NCBI RefSeq assembly: GCF_022539505.1 | Contig: NC_061508.1 | Location: 267,474,736-267,538,735 of the forward strand | Direction: 5' to 3' | Length of the DNA stretch: 64,000 nucleotides | From: Lolium rigidum | Taxonomy: Eukaryota > Streptophyta > Magnoliopsida > Poales > Poaceae | Translations under genes and position numbers: made by a program | Shown: piece after piece, positions 11,800 to 22,897 of the stretch | Layout of the letters: each line of letters opens with the position of its first letter | Position numbering within the stretch: position 1 is the first letter of the stretch | The notes under the pieces: generated by a model | What the model saw: the letters and a program-made list of their open reading frames with translations, nothing else | Database searches by the model: none | Told to the model about the DNA's origin: nothing

Positions 11800-12418
11800 T
11801 CAAGTAACATCAAGAGACGAAGCATCAACATCATAATTTGTTCTAATAATAGAATCATAAGGTAACTTCATTCTCTTTCTAGGGAAGTGTTCCATACCTT
11901 TCTTGAGAGGAAATTGATATTTAATATTACCTTCCTTCATATCAATAGTAGCACCAACGGTTCGAAGAAAAGGTCTTCCCAATATAATGGGGCAAGATGC
12001 ATTGCATTCAATATCCAAGACAACAAAATCAACGGGGACAAGGTTATTGTTAACCATAATATGAACATTATCAACTTTCCCCAAAGGTTTCTTTTTAGCA
12101 TTATCAGCGAGATTAACATCCAAATAACAATTTTTCAATGGTGGCAAGTCAAGCATATCATAGACTTTCTTAGGCATAACAGAAATACTTGCACCAAGAT
12201 CACATTTACAATCAAAATCTTTGACCCTCATTTTAATGATGGGCTCCCAACCATCCTCTAGCTTTCTAGGAATAGAAGTTTCAAGTTTTAGTTTCTCTTC
12301 TCTAGCTTTTATGAGAGCATTTGTAATATGTTTTGTGAAAGCCAAGTTTATAGCGCTAGCATTCGGACTTTTAGCAAGTTTTTGCAAGAACTTTATAACT
12401 TCAGAGATGTGGCAATCT
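11800..12418 (-). CDS. Gypsy gag C-terminus and aspartic protease, partial
   Basis: The open frame runs from the gap edge to a stop at 11800. It contains the retropepsin active site in the form DLGASISVMP, the flap-distal ILGRPFL motif and a basic C-terminus rich in K and R. The protease matures Gag inside virus-like particles. The upstream sequence is lost in the Ns. The frame ends after the protease, with no polymerase domains following. The homologous region is at 49893-50622. Confidence 0.8.
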
Positions 12419-12518
12419 NNNNNNNNNNNNNNNNNNNNNNNNNNNNNNNNNNNNNNNNNNNNNNNNNNNNNNNNNNNNNNNNNNNNNNNNNNNNNNNNNN
12501 NNNNNNNNNNNNNNNNNN
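12419..12518. other. Scaffold gap, 100 N
   Basis: Exactly 100 N, the conventional filler for a gap of unknown size. It cuts a minus-strand gag-protease element on the left and enters the 3' region of an unrelated plus-strand element on the right, so material is missing and adjacency across it is unproven. Confidence 0.98.
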
Positions 12519-13664
12519 GGTCGCGCACCCGATAAATATAAAATTGTCGAGAAAGATTATAAATAGAGCGGCAACGGATACTAATCTGTGGAGCCTACAC
12601 CCAAGCACAAGTTCTTGGATGTAGCCTCGGGGGCTACTCCCATCGGGAACGCTGTTCGCGTGCCCGATGAATTTTATCAAAATAAACAGAAGTGAGTATA
12701 TTTCGAGTTACACGAGATAACTCTACATATACTCCCATCGGGAAGACAAAATAAGTCATCAAATATGACTCGATAAAATGTGCTATTCCAAAGGCGAAAA
12801 GCACTCGACAATATATTCTCGGAACGCCAAAGTTGCGATCAATTTCTGAATGCCGCAAATTTGCGAAGGTAAGACCCCGGATCCGTTCTGCTGGGCGTGG
12901 CATCGCCAAAGACTGCGCTCCGCTACTTTTATCCGTATCAACGGATACGAAGAAAAATCCTAACGGACGCGTTAGGTACCCGATAAATTTGACCGGGACT
13001 CGACGGAATGGTAAGACCTTAAGCGGCACCTGTCGAAGTTTACACCAGTATCCCGAGATCATGTCCAGGGACGTGATCTTGAAGTAGGTTTTTGCGGATT
13101 GCCACTAGAGCAGTTAACTAGTACCTGATCCGTCAGATGAACTAGCCCCAACTACCATTAATTATCCCTGTACAATATAGAATTTTATGTGAAGAAGTAT
13201 AAATGAAAGCTCTCGAATAAAAATAAACATTCGAGATTTCCCTTGACTCTACGATTCAAGCAAAATCTCGGGGGCTACTGACATAGGCATCCCAAATGGG
13301 CCTGCCAAAGATAGTACCCGGGGTTTACTGAAGGCCCACTACCCGAAGAATAAGAAGATTCGAGAGTCCAAGATATATTAAGGAAAGTTAGAGTTGTAAT
13401 AGGAAGTGTTATCTGTAATCTGGCGGGATGAGTTAGAAACCGTCCCGGACTCTGTAACTTGTACAAAACGAAACCCTCGGCTCCACCTCCTATATAAGGG
13501 GGAGTCGAGGGACAAAGAAAGGATCGAATCTCATCGTCAACATAACCCTAGTTTTCATAATCGTCGAGTACTTTTCGCCTAAACCTTCGAGATCTACTTG
13601 CCCTCTACTTCTAACAAAACCCTAGTCTACAATCTGTAGGCATTGACAAGTTAATCCTTTGTCA
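12519..13664 (+). mobile_element. 3' end of a plus-strand Gypsy element (386 bp LTR family)
   Basis: Non-coding 3' internal sequence (12519-13278) ends in a purine-rich tract, ATCTCGGGGGCTAC, immediately before the 3' LTR. The 5' part of the element is lost at the scaffold gap. On the right it abuts the reverse transcriptase gene of another element, with CTCGT as the candidate target duplication. The same family provides the minus-strand element at 19371-28920 and the solo LTR at 29269-29653. Confidence 0.85.
13279..13664 (+). repeat. 3' LTR, TGACATAGG...CTTTGTCA, 386 bp
   Basis: The LTR has TG..CA ends inside a longer inverted terminus (TGACA...TGTCA). A TATA box, TATATAA, lies at 13491-13497, followed by GGGGGAGTCGAGGGAC, as in the other two copies. 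Confidence 0.92.
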
Positions 13665-14599
13665 CTCGTCCCAGACAAATTTGTCTGTTTTCTTCAGCAG
13701 CTTGTATAGAGGTAAGGCTTTCTCGCCAAGACGGCTAACAAATCTACTGATTGCCGCAACGCAACCAGTTAATCGTTGCACATCTTTGAGACAAGTTGGC
13801 CTTTTGATGTTCAGGATAGCCTTGATTTTTTCCGGGTTAACTTCAATGCCTCTGTGAGAAACAATGAAGCCAAGGAGTTTTCCTGCTGGTACGCCAAAGA
13901 CGCACTTCAGCGGATTTAACATCATCTTGTACCGTCGGAGATTATCAAAGGTTTCCTTAAGGTCGCTGAGCAGGTCGGATCCCTTTCGGGTCATGACCGC
14001 GATGTCGTCGACGTAGGCGTGCATGTTTCGGCCAATCTGGTCCTTCAGGCACCGCTGCATCGTACGTTGGTATGTGGCACCTGCGTTTTTCAAGCCAAAA
14101 GGCATGGTAACATAGCAGTATGTGCCAAAGGGTGTGATGAAAGAGGTCGCCTTTTGGTCAGACTCCTTCATCAGGATCCGATGATACCCGGAATATGCGT
14201 CAAGAAAACACGAAGTTCCGCCCCTGCCGTCGAATCAATGACTTGGTCAATGCGCGGCAAAGGGAACGGATCTTTCGGACAATGCTTATTCACGCCGGAG
14301 TAATCGATGCACATTCTTAGTATTTCAGAATTCTTTTTGGGTACAAGGACGGGGTTTGCGACCCAATCGGTATGGATAACTTCTACTACAAAACCTGCCT
14401 CTAGTAACTTTGCTAATTCCATTCCTATGGCGCGGCGCTTCTTGTCTCCAAAGCGTCGCATAGCTTGCTTCACCGGTTTTGCACCCGGATTTATATTGAG
14501 GTAGTGCTCGGCGAGTTCCCTTGGTACTCCGGACATGTCAGAAGGTTGCCATGCGAAGATATCCATGTTAGCTCTGAGGAACTCGACGAGCGTGCTTTC
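13665..14599 (-). pseudogene. Gypsy reverse transcriptase, truncated
   Basis: The frame begins after an in-frame TAG (14600-14602) that separates it from the protease. It shows the pre-RT motif FAWQPSDM, CIDYSGVNKHCPKDPFPLPRIDQ, MPFGLKNAGATYQR and the catalytic YVDDIAV (about 13995-14020). It breaks off at 13665 at the start of the RT connection region, where the LTR of another element abuts. RNase H, integrase and the 3' LTR are missing. A single-base deletion in a CAG (14209-14213) shifts the frame within RT, so it appears as two overlapping ORFs (14171-14566 and 13662-14171). Confidence 0.85.
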
Positions 14600-16306
14600 C
14601 TATTTGGGGTCCATGTTGGCTCCGACTGAAACCTGCTTGGAGTTGTCACCTTCAACGAGGTCATGCTTCTTGGTTTCTATCGCGGCCTTGAACGAGGTCT
14701 TCTGTTCGGAGATCTGCTTCTTGGTGGTCTGCATCTCAGTCGGATCCACCGCGGCTCTGTAGCCTTGCAGCTCCTCTCCAGATATGACGGATTCTGCAAA
14801 GGCGGCCTCGCCTTCCTCGCAGTCCCTAGCTTTCTTGTAGTCTCCGGACACGGTGATCATACCGTTAGGGCCCGGAATCTTGAGCTTGTTGTAGATGTAG
14901 CATGCCCGGGCGTGGAACTTGTGGTAGGTGGGCCTGCCGAAGATCACGTGGTAGGAGCTTTTGAAGGGCACTACTTCAAACGTGATCATCTCTTCGCGGT
15001 AGTTGTTCACATTGCCGAAGGCCACGGGAAGTTTGATGCTGCCCAGAGAGTTTGCCTTCTTACCCGGAACCACACCATGAAATTCAGTGGTGCTGTGTTT
15101 GAGCTGTTCCTTGGTGAGGTTCATCTTCTCCAGGGTCTCCAGGTACATGATGTTCATGCTAGCTCCTCCGTCCATAAGACACTTGGAGAAGTCATACCCG
15201 TCTATGCGTGGACTTACAACCAGAGCGTAGCACTCTTTGGGGATGACGGCCGGGTGATCCGACCTGTCAAAGGTACAGGCTTTCTCCGACCACTTGACAT
15301 ACTGCGGTACAGCCGGAACTGTGGCGTTCAAGATCCGGAGCGCCGATTTTTTCACGCGGACAGTTGGGGTTCCGAGGAAGGTGTGGTAAGTTCCGACCCT
15401 CTTCTTGCCAAAGGGGTTAGACTTGTTGGCTGCGGTACCCTCCTTGGGTTCCGGCGAAGCGTCATCCTCATACATGGCCTCGGAACTGTCCTCCTCTTTG
15501 TCCTTGTTCTTGCCCTTGCCTCCTTTGCCGCACGGGCGGTGCTTCCGGGCTCGCTTGTATCCTGCCTCCGGGTCGTTCTTCAGATCGTTGACCCACTTGC
15601 AGTTGCGATTGGTATGGGTGGATTTGCCCGTAGCCGGATCCGGATGGGCCGGGCACGGCATATCCCTCGTATTCTTCGTACGTTTGGGGGCGCGGGATCC
15701 GGCCGTGGTGACCTCGTCGGCGCGCTGCCGGCCCCTGCCTGCTCCGCCTCCACGTCCGCGGCCTCTTCCGCCTCCTGAACCTCCGCGTTGGAACGTCATG
15801 GCTACCATGTCGGATCCTCCGCCCTTCTGGTCTTCAGGGGGGTTCTTCCGCTTATTGCTGTTGCTGACGCCGTTATCACGGTTTTTCTTTTGTTGGTGCA
15901 GGGGTATGGCTGTAGCTGCGAGATCTCCGCCTGCGTCGTCATCGGCGGCAGTGTGATCACTGGCGATGTTTATCATCTCGTCAAGAGTGAGCTTGTTCGC
16001 ATTCACCAGGCAAGTAAGTTTGTGGCGCAGCAGCCCCCCGCGCTGCAAACCACCAATGAAGGCGTGCATTGCTGTGCGGTTATCTACGTTCTCGCACTCG
16101 TTTCTGGTTGCCAACCATCGGGTGAGGAAGCTCCTAGATGTCTCACCCTTCTTCTGGATGCAAGCTTGAAGATCGCTGGTGGTGGCCGGTCTCTTGTAGG
16201 TGCCCCTGAAGTGGTTCTCAAAAGCCTTCTTCAGGTCCAACCAGCAAAAGATAGTGTTTTCCTCAAGGTCACTGAGCCAAACACGAGCTGGACCAATAAG
16301 GTACAA
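14600..16306 (-). CDS. Gypsy gag core, nucleocapsid-like region and aspartic protease
   Basis: A 568-codon open frame. The N-terminal about 110 residues form a Retrotrans_gag-like capsid core (GPARVWLSDL, RSFLTRWLATRNEC). A Gly/Arg-rich stretch (about residues 170-200) and a Cys/His cluster follow, plausibly nucleic-acid binding. The retropepsin active site appears as LMDGGASMNIMY near residue 378, with VIFGRPTYHKF further on. It ends at TAG 14600-14602, but the same frame continues directly into RT, so gag-pol was probably one frame originally. Long plus-strand ORFs over this region are GC-rich shadows. Confidence 0.85.
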   Translation of the reverse strand: MYLIGPARVWLSDLEENTIFCWLDLKKAFENHFRGTYKRPATTSDLQACIQKKGETSRSFLTRWLATRNECENVDNRTAMHAFIGGLQRGGLLRHKLTCLVNANKLTLDEMINIASDHTAADDDAGGDLAATAIPLHQQKKNRDNGVSNSNKRKNPPEDQKGGGSDMVAMTFQRGGSGGGRGRGRGGGAGRGRQRADEVTTAGSRAPKRTKNTRDMPCPAHPDPATGKSTHTNRNCKWVNDLKNDPEAGYKRARKHRPCGKGGKGKNKDKEEDSSEAMYEDDASPEPKEGTAANKSNPFGKKRVGTYHTFLGTPTVRVKKSALRILNATVPAVPQYVKWSEKACTFDRSDHPAVIPKECYALVVSPRIDGYDFSKCLMDGGASMNIMYLETLEKMNLTKEQLKHSTTEFHGVVPGKKANSLGSIKLPVAFGNVNNYREEMITFEVVPFKSSYHVIFGRPTYHKFHARACYIYNKLKIPGPNGMITVSGDYKKARDCEEGEAAFAESVISGEELQGYRAAVDPTEMQTTKKQISEQKTSFKAAIETKKHDLVEGDNSKQVSVGANMDPK

Positions 16307-18648
16307 GCTGGAGCATGCGGCAGGCTATATTCGGGGTTCCTCCGGCGAAGGTTACTGCATTGTAGTAATCCTCAATCCGGGTATCCGGCCTCTCGCTGCC
16401 ATCATAATGCTTCGGGTTTCCCGGTAGCTTAAGGTTCAAGCTTCTTGGCTTTGGTTCCTCTCTGATCATCTGGCCAAAGCACCTTGGACCAATGTAGTCG
16501 GATCTGTACTCGTTGAGGCGCTCCCGGGCATCGCGGGGACCGCCGCCAGGTGATCTTGAGCGGGAACGGGATCTCCGGCCTCTGCCTCCGCCTCCACCTC
16601 CGCCTCCACTGGGTGGTGGCGAGGGAGATCTGCGAGGGGGCCTGTAGGATGATCTTCCGCCTTCGGACTCTCGGCGTGGTTCTCGCGGCTGGCTCCGGCT
16701 TCGGTGGCTCCCTTCCTCTTGGTGGTGGTCGCCTCCGTCGTTCCGACTTCTGCGTGGCTCAGGTGCGCGCTCTTCGTTCCGGCTCCTCCTTGGTTCAGGC
16801 TCGCGTTCTTGATTCCGACGAGGCTCAAGCTCGCGGTCTTGATTCCGACGAGGCTCAGGCTCGCGGTCTTGGTTCCGACGAGGCTCAGGCTCGTAGTCTT
16901 GGTTCCGGCGTACGTTCCCTGCTCCTGTCTCTAGGAGGCGGCATGTTGTCGCGGATGTTGATTCCACCTGGCCCATGGGGCCTGGTGTTTCCGGCGGGAC
17001 TCCGACGTCGAGGAGGTAGCGGAGGACGTGAAGCTCGGGGTGGCGGTGATGGAACACGGTACTTGTCTCTGCCAGTATACATCGGATCCTTTCCCTTTAA
17101 CGGATTTTTCGGGGTTGAATCCGAGGACACCGGGATTGGATTCGGATGTTCCCTGACTTTCCTCCTGCGCTCCGTGGATCCGGTGCGTGACTCGCCATCA
17201 CGGTGTTGACCTGCTGTGGCGTCCTTCTGCGCGGTGGATATGCAGTGCTCCGGATTGGATTCCAACCTCGCGCGAAGTGTCCGCCTTGCTCGTTGCCGCA
17301 TTGCTGAGGCAACGAGCTTCCGGACGTAGTTGATGTCAATCTCCTCGTCCTTCTTTTTCGGAGCTCGCAGCCTTCTTCATGTTATCCTTTGGGGTTGCGA
17401 GCGGCTGTTGTTCCGTGGGTGTTGCAAAGGTAATCCTGCGGGGAGGGATGTCTTCTCGAGCGATCCTATCGGCCTCCGCCTCGCGCGAGGCTATCCTTTT
17501 CTCCCACTCCTTTCGGAGTCCCTTGGCTGTCGCCATCATTTCGTCGACTTCGCGATCCTTTTTTAGGGAGTAGTCCACAAAATTTGCAGCTAAGGTTCTT
17601 TCTTCCAGCATTGCGGCTGCGGTCCTGGCGAACTTCTGAGCTGTTGCCAGCATCTCCTGCCGTTTTGCTTCTAAGGCCTCCGGGTCTGCAGCCTCCTCGG
17701 GAGTTATTGGTTTGTTGAGAATATCAGACTGCGCGACTAAATCCATGCGCGCTTGCTCGACCATCTCTTCTGGTGACAGGACATCCTTTTGTGGTCGTGC
17801 CCGACCTAAGGGAGGCCTTACGTTGGATGGTCCTGGGTCGGAGTTGGAGGCTTCGTCTTCCGTTTCCTGCTGATCCAGCGGTGCTACGGTTGCTAGAACC
17901 TGCATCGGCTGGGCGGATTCTACGTCAGCTTGCTCACCGCCTCCGAGTTCCTCAAGCTTGCGGTTGAATTCTTCTGTATTCATGGATGAAGCGTCGTCAT
18001 CTTCTTCCCCAATCTCGAGTTCCTTCGTCAAGCGATTGTATTCTTCTGTGCCTATTGAGGAGGCATCGTCGGAATTTGGGCTTAAGTTACCGAGGATTGA
18101 TTCCTCAGGGTTTCCGGCTTCCTCTTGTCCCGGAGCGTCGCTGTCTCCGACTGCTTCTTGCAGATCCAGAGCGACGTTGTTCCCGGGTGCCTCAACCTGC
18201 AAAGGATCGGCCTCGTCCTGGTGGAGGGCGTCTCCTGCGGTATGGGCCAAGAAGTGCACGAAGTGACACCTTTGCTTCTCTAACACCTGGGAGACCCGGG
18301 CGGATCTGCATTGGTCTTCCACCGTTTTCTCCTGCTCGGGGCGGATTGGGTGGGCTTTGATTTTCTCCGATCTAAGGCGGAACCTTCCTTAAGAAGCTCC
18401 TGCGACTCAGATCGGATCTTCGCGACGGCGTCCAGCTCAGCGGCGGACGTGTCAGCGTTACTTACCAGTGCGTTTCCGTCGGAATCGACGGTCTCGCCGA
18501 TGAAGATGTGGACGCCGCCGATTGGGACGATGGAGAGCTTGACGGGGTTTGACCTAGCCGGAATCCAGAATTCGTCCGGAGGGACGATCGGAAAATTCCC
18601 GGCGTAGAGTACGCGCCCCACAGCGATCGAGTCGTCGTAGCTTCCCAT
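16269..18648 (-). pseudogene. Gypsy gag N-terminal region, several frame pieces
   Basis: The probable gag start is the ATG near 18648 (MGSYDDSIAVGRVLY...), close downstream of the primer site. The frame is broken into pieces: to about 18280, then 17336-18322 (acidic, Ser/Asp/Glu-rich, with an EALEAKRQEMLATAQKFART helix likely to form a coiled coil), then 16885-17301 and 16269-17057 (Arg/Pro/Glu repeats such as EPRRNQDREP, then KLPGNPKHYDGSERPDTRIEDY leading into the capsid core). The repeated RRNQ/EPEPRR unit (about 16800-16920) is a short in-frame repeat. Some breaks may be sequencing errors. Confidence 0.7.
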
Positions 18649-18685
18649 GGCGGAGCCCTCCCGGTTCCGGCCTCCAGACGCCTCA

Positions 18686-18704
18686 GGCCCCACGGTGGGC
18701 GCCA
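18686..18704 (-). other. Primer binding site of the 664 bp LTR element
   Basis: On the minus strand, TGGCGCCCACCGTGGGGCC lies one base inside the 5' LTR. This is the usual position and TGG start of a plant retroelement primer site; I do not assign the tRNA. Confidence 0.75.
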
Positions 18705-18706
18705 AC

Positions 18707-19370
18707 TGTCGTTGCCTATTCGACGGTACCCCGAAGGAGGGATCCTCACGAGGGGGAGAAGAAGTAGGGGCCATAGGGCGGAGTGCACACGGGACGGTGG
18801 TACGCGAGTTACCCAGCTTCGGAACACCCGCACGATGACAGGGGCCTACTGCTGCTTGTCCGGAATTATCCGGGCGCTTGCGCGTTGTTACAATGGTTGT
18901 GGTTGTGCCTCTAGGGCTCCCGGGATCCCGCTTATAAAGGCGCACGGATCTAGGGTTTACATGGAGAGTCCTAGCCGGAATACAAGTTGCCTAACTACGG
19001 TACAATATCTTGCCGTGTACGTCAAGGATCCGCCTTCCTCATGGTCGTGCCTGGATCCGGATACTTTATGGGCTTCCACGGATCCGGCCTCCTTCGTAGG
19101 TCGGTTGGGATCCGGCTCCATGTTCCTGGGCTGGACTTCATCCTTCATGATCAACGAGCAATCGGGCCGCCCGATGGGCCCCATGCCACCATCACCGTCT
19201 GTGGGCCACCCGGGCTTGCCGGATCTAGGCCATGTCGTTGATATACCCATAAAGTATACGCACAACACTACCAGCACTGCCAAGACGGAGGTCAAGTAGA
19301 CCATCACGTGTCTGTTTTTTCTTTGTTTCCTCTTCTTTTGATGTTGTCGCCTTAGTAGGGACTCGCGACA
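18707..19370 (-). repeat. 5' LTR (664 bp), TGTCGTTGCC family
   Basis: The ends are TGTCG...CGACA (TGTCGTTGCC at 18707, CTCGCGACA ending at 19370), with a primer site adjoining on the left. The right flank is GCTTG. The element it belongs to (13665-19370) is inserted in the 3' part of the minus-strand element to the right. Its second LTR is not in the window. Confidence 0.88.
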
Positions 19371-19481
19371 GCTTGCTATCGATTCACTAGGAGCCGACTT
19401 TTGTAATGAACATGTAAATATGCTGATGATTAATGGAGTGCTATTTTGCAAAATGATTGATGTCGAGATTTTTCTTTTCAG

Positions 19482-20475
19482 TTGGTTTTTGACAACTATA
19501 CTGCGGCACCTGGTCCCTTGGATTCTTCGAATGCTACTTCCTACTCAAGAAAAAACCGTGTTGATGATTTTGTTGAAGATTCTTCCCATGTTGATTTTTC
19601 ACAAGAACTGGGTGAACTCCGACAGCAACTTCAATCGATGAAAAAACAAGCTGTTACTGCTATGGACCAGTCCCACAAATCATCCGAGCGTGAAAAAATA
19701 GCTCTTCAACAGGCCCAAGAAGCTTTAACTTTGAAAGAGGCTGCAATCGCTGAAGCTGCACAAGCTGTTTCTCGAGAAGATTATATACTTGACTTGATGA
19801 CTAACGCGAGTTTGGATATGGCGGGTATGCCTCGCAAATTTTACTCCTTTCCCCTTATTCTTTTTTTTTCAATCCTCATTGTGATCCTTTCGTTGAATAG
19901 GCTCCTTTTTAGATGCTGCTGCCGAGGATGAATAGGTTGACGCGAGATCAAACCTTCTCGTCAAGCTTGCTCTAGAGAACGACTCCAGCTTTTGGGCTAC
20001 CCCAAATCAGACCCGACGGATTGTCAGATTTCAAGACTGCGCAGGCCAAGTTCGTCAATATCTTGACTTCTGCACAAAGACACAGGCCCTGGTTTATAAT
20101 ACTATGTTTCCTCGGAATCTCCAGCCGAAAACTCTTTCGGACTTGATGGACAAATTCAAGAGTGCTTATCGAATCCATGATTTTGTAAAGGCCCAGTTAG
20201 TTACTGGCGGTAGATTTGCTATGATCATGCTGCAGATCTGCTACCCGAAGTTAGATATGTCCAACATTGTTGAAATTTTCCATGCCAAACTGAGGAAACG
20301 GAGGAAGAATGTCGACAAAATCAACGATGTGGTGACACCCGTAGCCGAGAATATAATGGACGATTTAATTCGAATGGATGCTGACTTCTTCGTTAAAGGT
20401 CATTATGCTGATTTCATGGGTGCCACTACTGAAGATGAAAGGGTAAACATAGATGACCTAATAAGAATTGACTGA
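19482..20475 (+). CDS. Spliced ORF antisense to the host element's pol
   Basis: A plus-strand ORF inside a minus-strand Gypsy element, between integrase and the 3' end. A splice acceptor (TTTCTTTTCAG) precedes exon 19482-19824. A GT..AG intron of 76 bp (19825-19900) follows, then an exon from 19901 to the stop at 20475. The first exon encodes a likely coiled coil (ELGELRQQLQSMKKQAV and Ala/Glu-rich repeats). The second contains MDKFKSAYRIHDFVKAQL and ends VNIDDLIRID. One in-frame TAG near 19931 breaks it. Similar antisense or additional ORFs are known in several grass Gypsy families; their function is unknown. The upstream exon(s) lie left of 19371 and are cut by the neighbouring insertion. 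Confidence 0.6.
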
Positions 20476-20886
20476 AGATATGCTTCTTCTGTCGAAGTTT
20501 TCCTGAAAAAGGGACCCTGTATATTGTAAGTACTATGTATATTTGAAACAGTTTGCATGTTTTTTCCTTCCTCTAGCCCCCGAGTGTTTCGGTGGCTATT
20601 GTGTTTATGTTTATTGATTTGCGAGGTGTTTAAACCAAGGCAGATAACTTAAGTTGTATATTGTAAAGACTCGTGTATATATTGAATCTCCGGGTTGTAA
20701 GCCCCCGAGCCTGTCGAAAACGAGATGTATATCACCAATATCTTTACTATATTGCAGCATCGTGAGACCGCCTCATTAAAAACCTTTCAGCCCCACTCGG
20801 TGCCGTGAAAGGAAAAGAGTGCATCTGAAAACTCGCGAGCTTTTTCAGTACATTGTATGTTTACATATGTAGCTATGTTTTGACTT
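20476..20886. other. Non-coding spacer between antisense ORF and integrase
   Basis: It holds AGCCCCCGAGTG and AGCCCCCGAGCC motifs. No ORF is supported on either strand; it probably contains the 3' ends of both converging transcripts. Confidence 0.5.
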
Positions 20887-21921
20887 CTATGCGTAGAACC
20901 GCCGGAGTTGCGCCATGTTCCAGGGGTTTGATTCCTCCTTCCTTGTCTTCTTATCCTTCAGCATGTATGCACCTCCTGGAATGACCTCTGTGACGATGTA
21001 TGGACCTATCCATGGAGATTCAAATTTCTTGTGACTGTCTTGTGTGAGCCGAAGAACCAAGTCTCCTACTTGAAAGGACCTTGGTCGTAAACATCGACTG
21101 TGGTAATTCTTTAGGTTCTGTTGGTACCTGGTGACCCTTGATAACACCTCATCTCTAGCTTCGTCGAGTGCATCGACATGATCCTCCAGCGCCTTTCTCG
21201 AAGTTTCCTCGTCGTATTCCGCAAATCTTGGTGAATTATGCTCTATTTCTATCGGGAGCACTGCCTCGGCTCCATGGACCAGGAAAAACAGGTTTCCTGT
21301 GTTGCAGTATTAGGCGTTGTTCGGATGCTCCAAAGGACGCTTGGCAACTCCTCAGGCCAAGTGTGTCGAGCTTTCTCTAGCGGTGTTAACAGACGTTTCT
21401 TGATTCCGTTGCAGATGATGTCGTTTGCTTTTTCGACATGGCCATTGGTTTGCGGGTGTGCTACCGACGCAAAGTGCAGTTTGATGCCTACTTTATCACA
21501 GTATGCCTTGAACTCCTTCGAAGTGAAGTTGCTCCCATTGTTTGTGACAATACTATTTGGCACGCCAAATCGAAAACCTATGCCTTTGATGAAACTCACC
21601 ACTGATGCTGCATCTGCCGAGGTTACTGGTACTGCTTCAATCCACTTGGTAAACTTGTCGACAGCTACGAGCAAATATACGTATCCTCCAGGCCAGGCCT
21701 TGTGTAATTTTCCTACCATGTCGAGTCCCCATTGTGCAAAAGGCCAAGATATTGGTATCCGCATCAATTCTGCTGCTGGAGAATGAGGCTTTGCCGTGAA
21801 TCTCTGGCACACGTTGCACGTGCGGACTATTTCTTTCGCGTCCTCTATTGCTATGAGCCAATAAAATCATGCTCTGAAAACTTTGGCTGCTATTGCTCGG
21901 CTGCTCGCGTGGTGGCCACAT
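20887..21921 (-). pseudogene. Gypsy integrase, inactivated
   Basis: The catalytic core is recognisable: CNVCQRF end of the zinc-binding region, WGLDMVGKL with the first Asp, and HPQTNGHVEKAN with the catalytic Glu. The second catalytic Asp is replaced by Asn (TNNGSNF instead of the usual TDNGSNF, about 21530-21547), which should abolish strand transfer. There is also a stop in place of a Trp codon near 21868 and a 1-base frameshift near 21285 that separates the core from the C-terminal part (RPRSFQVGDLVLR...PWNMAQLRRFYA, stop at 20887). It would insert the element's cDNA into chromosomes if active. Confidence 0.85.
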
Positions 21922-22021
21922 ACTCTCTCGTGCACATCTTTAAGTATGAGTCGTCCTTCCTCGGGTGTCACACACCTTTGCAATACTCCCGAGATACTCC
22001 GCTTGTACAATTCCCCTTTAA

Positions 22022-22860
22022 CTACAGTAAAGGCTTTGGATCGTCGGATGACTCGCCTGGCTTCAATTGGATCATCGGGTATATATTTGCTTCGTGTGTG
22101 TCCTCTTCATCTTCTGATATATTTGCTTCTGGCTCTGCTGCAGCCCCCGAGCCTTTCTTTGGTTTCTCCTTTTTCTTCGACTGCTTCAGAGTTTTCTTCA
22201 GCTTGGTAGATCTTTCACTTATTCTTCCCAAAACACACCAGGTGTTATTGGCAGGCACTGTGACCAGATGTTTGCCAAAACGTTGGCTTCTTCGTTACTG
22301 AACCTGCTGATAGGATTGACTTTGCAGCCGTCGAAGAGCTTCTCGAGTTCATTGTACAGTTCCTTGTATGCTATCATACTGTCATTGACTGCGTCGCACT
22401 TGTTCATCACCTGTTGAGCCACCAACTGAGAGTCGCCGAAGATTTTCAGGCGAGTTGCCCTGCACGCTTTTGCCATTTTCATCCCATGTATAAGTGCTTC
22501 ATATTCTGCTTCATTATTGAACGCGTTAGAGAACGTCATCCGCAGTATGTATTTCATCTTGTCGCCTTGGGGTGATACGAGTATGACGCCTGCGCCAGCT
22601 CCCTCCAATCTCTTGGACCCGTCGAAGTTCATGGTCCAAGTACTCGATAAATCTGGGGGTCCCGTGTTTTGCAGCTCCATCCACTCCGTGATGAAGTCTG
22701 GTAAAATCTGCGACTTTATTGCTTTTCTTTTTTCATATTTTATATCTCGGGGGGGAGCTCTATTACCCAAAGAGAGACACGCCCCGTGGCTTCTGGATTG
22801 TTCAGGATGTTGGAGAGAGGTGCTTCGTTGACAACTACGATCGGGTGTGCCGAGAAGTAG
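22022..22860 (-). pseudogene. Gypsy RNase H and linker to integrase
   Basis: RNase H motifs are present in order: MNFDGSK (first Asp), NEAEYEAL (Glu), FGDSQLVAQQ (Asp) and SNEEANVLAN near the C-terminus. RNase H removes template RNA during reverse transcription. A Lys/Glu-rich linker (KLKKTLKQSKKKEKPKKG, about 22130-22210) lies in a shifted frame before the integrase. Confidence 0.8.
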
Positions 22861-22897
22861 TGTCGCAGTTTTCTTGCTGTTGTGAATACGCCATAGG

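Larger units (their letters stand above)
7626..12418 (-). mobile_element. Gag-protease-only Gypsy element, truncated by scaffold gap
   Basis: The 3' LTR lies at 7626-9223, followed by a long non-coding 3' region and the C-terminal gag plus protease frame (11800-12418), which runs into the Ns. The protease frame stops and is followed directly by the 3' non-coding region, with no reverse transcriptase, RNase H or integrase. The element is therefore non-autonomous, as known for the Sabrina-like Gypsy group of Triticeae (family name not verified). It is inserted in the LTR at 6182-7625; the candidate target duplication CCCAA cannot be confirmed because the other end is missing. Confidence 0.85.

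Noticed and set aside
11800..12680. ORFs running through the N block
   Set aside because: The central residues are undefined; continuity across a gap of unknown length cannot be assumed.
14663..16432. Long plus-strand ORFs (371, 183 and 214 codons) opposite gag-protease
   Set aside because: They are GC-rich shadows of the minus-strand gag/protease frame, which has clear domain motifs; the plus-strand translations have none.
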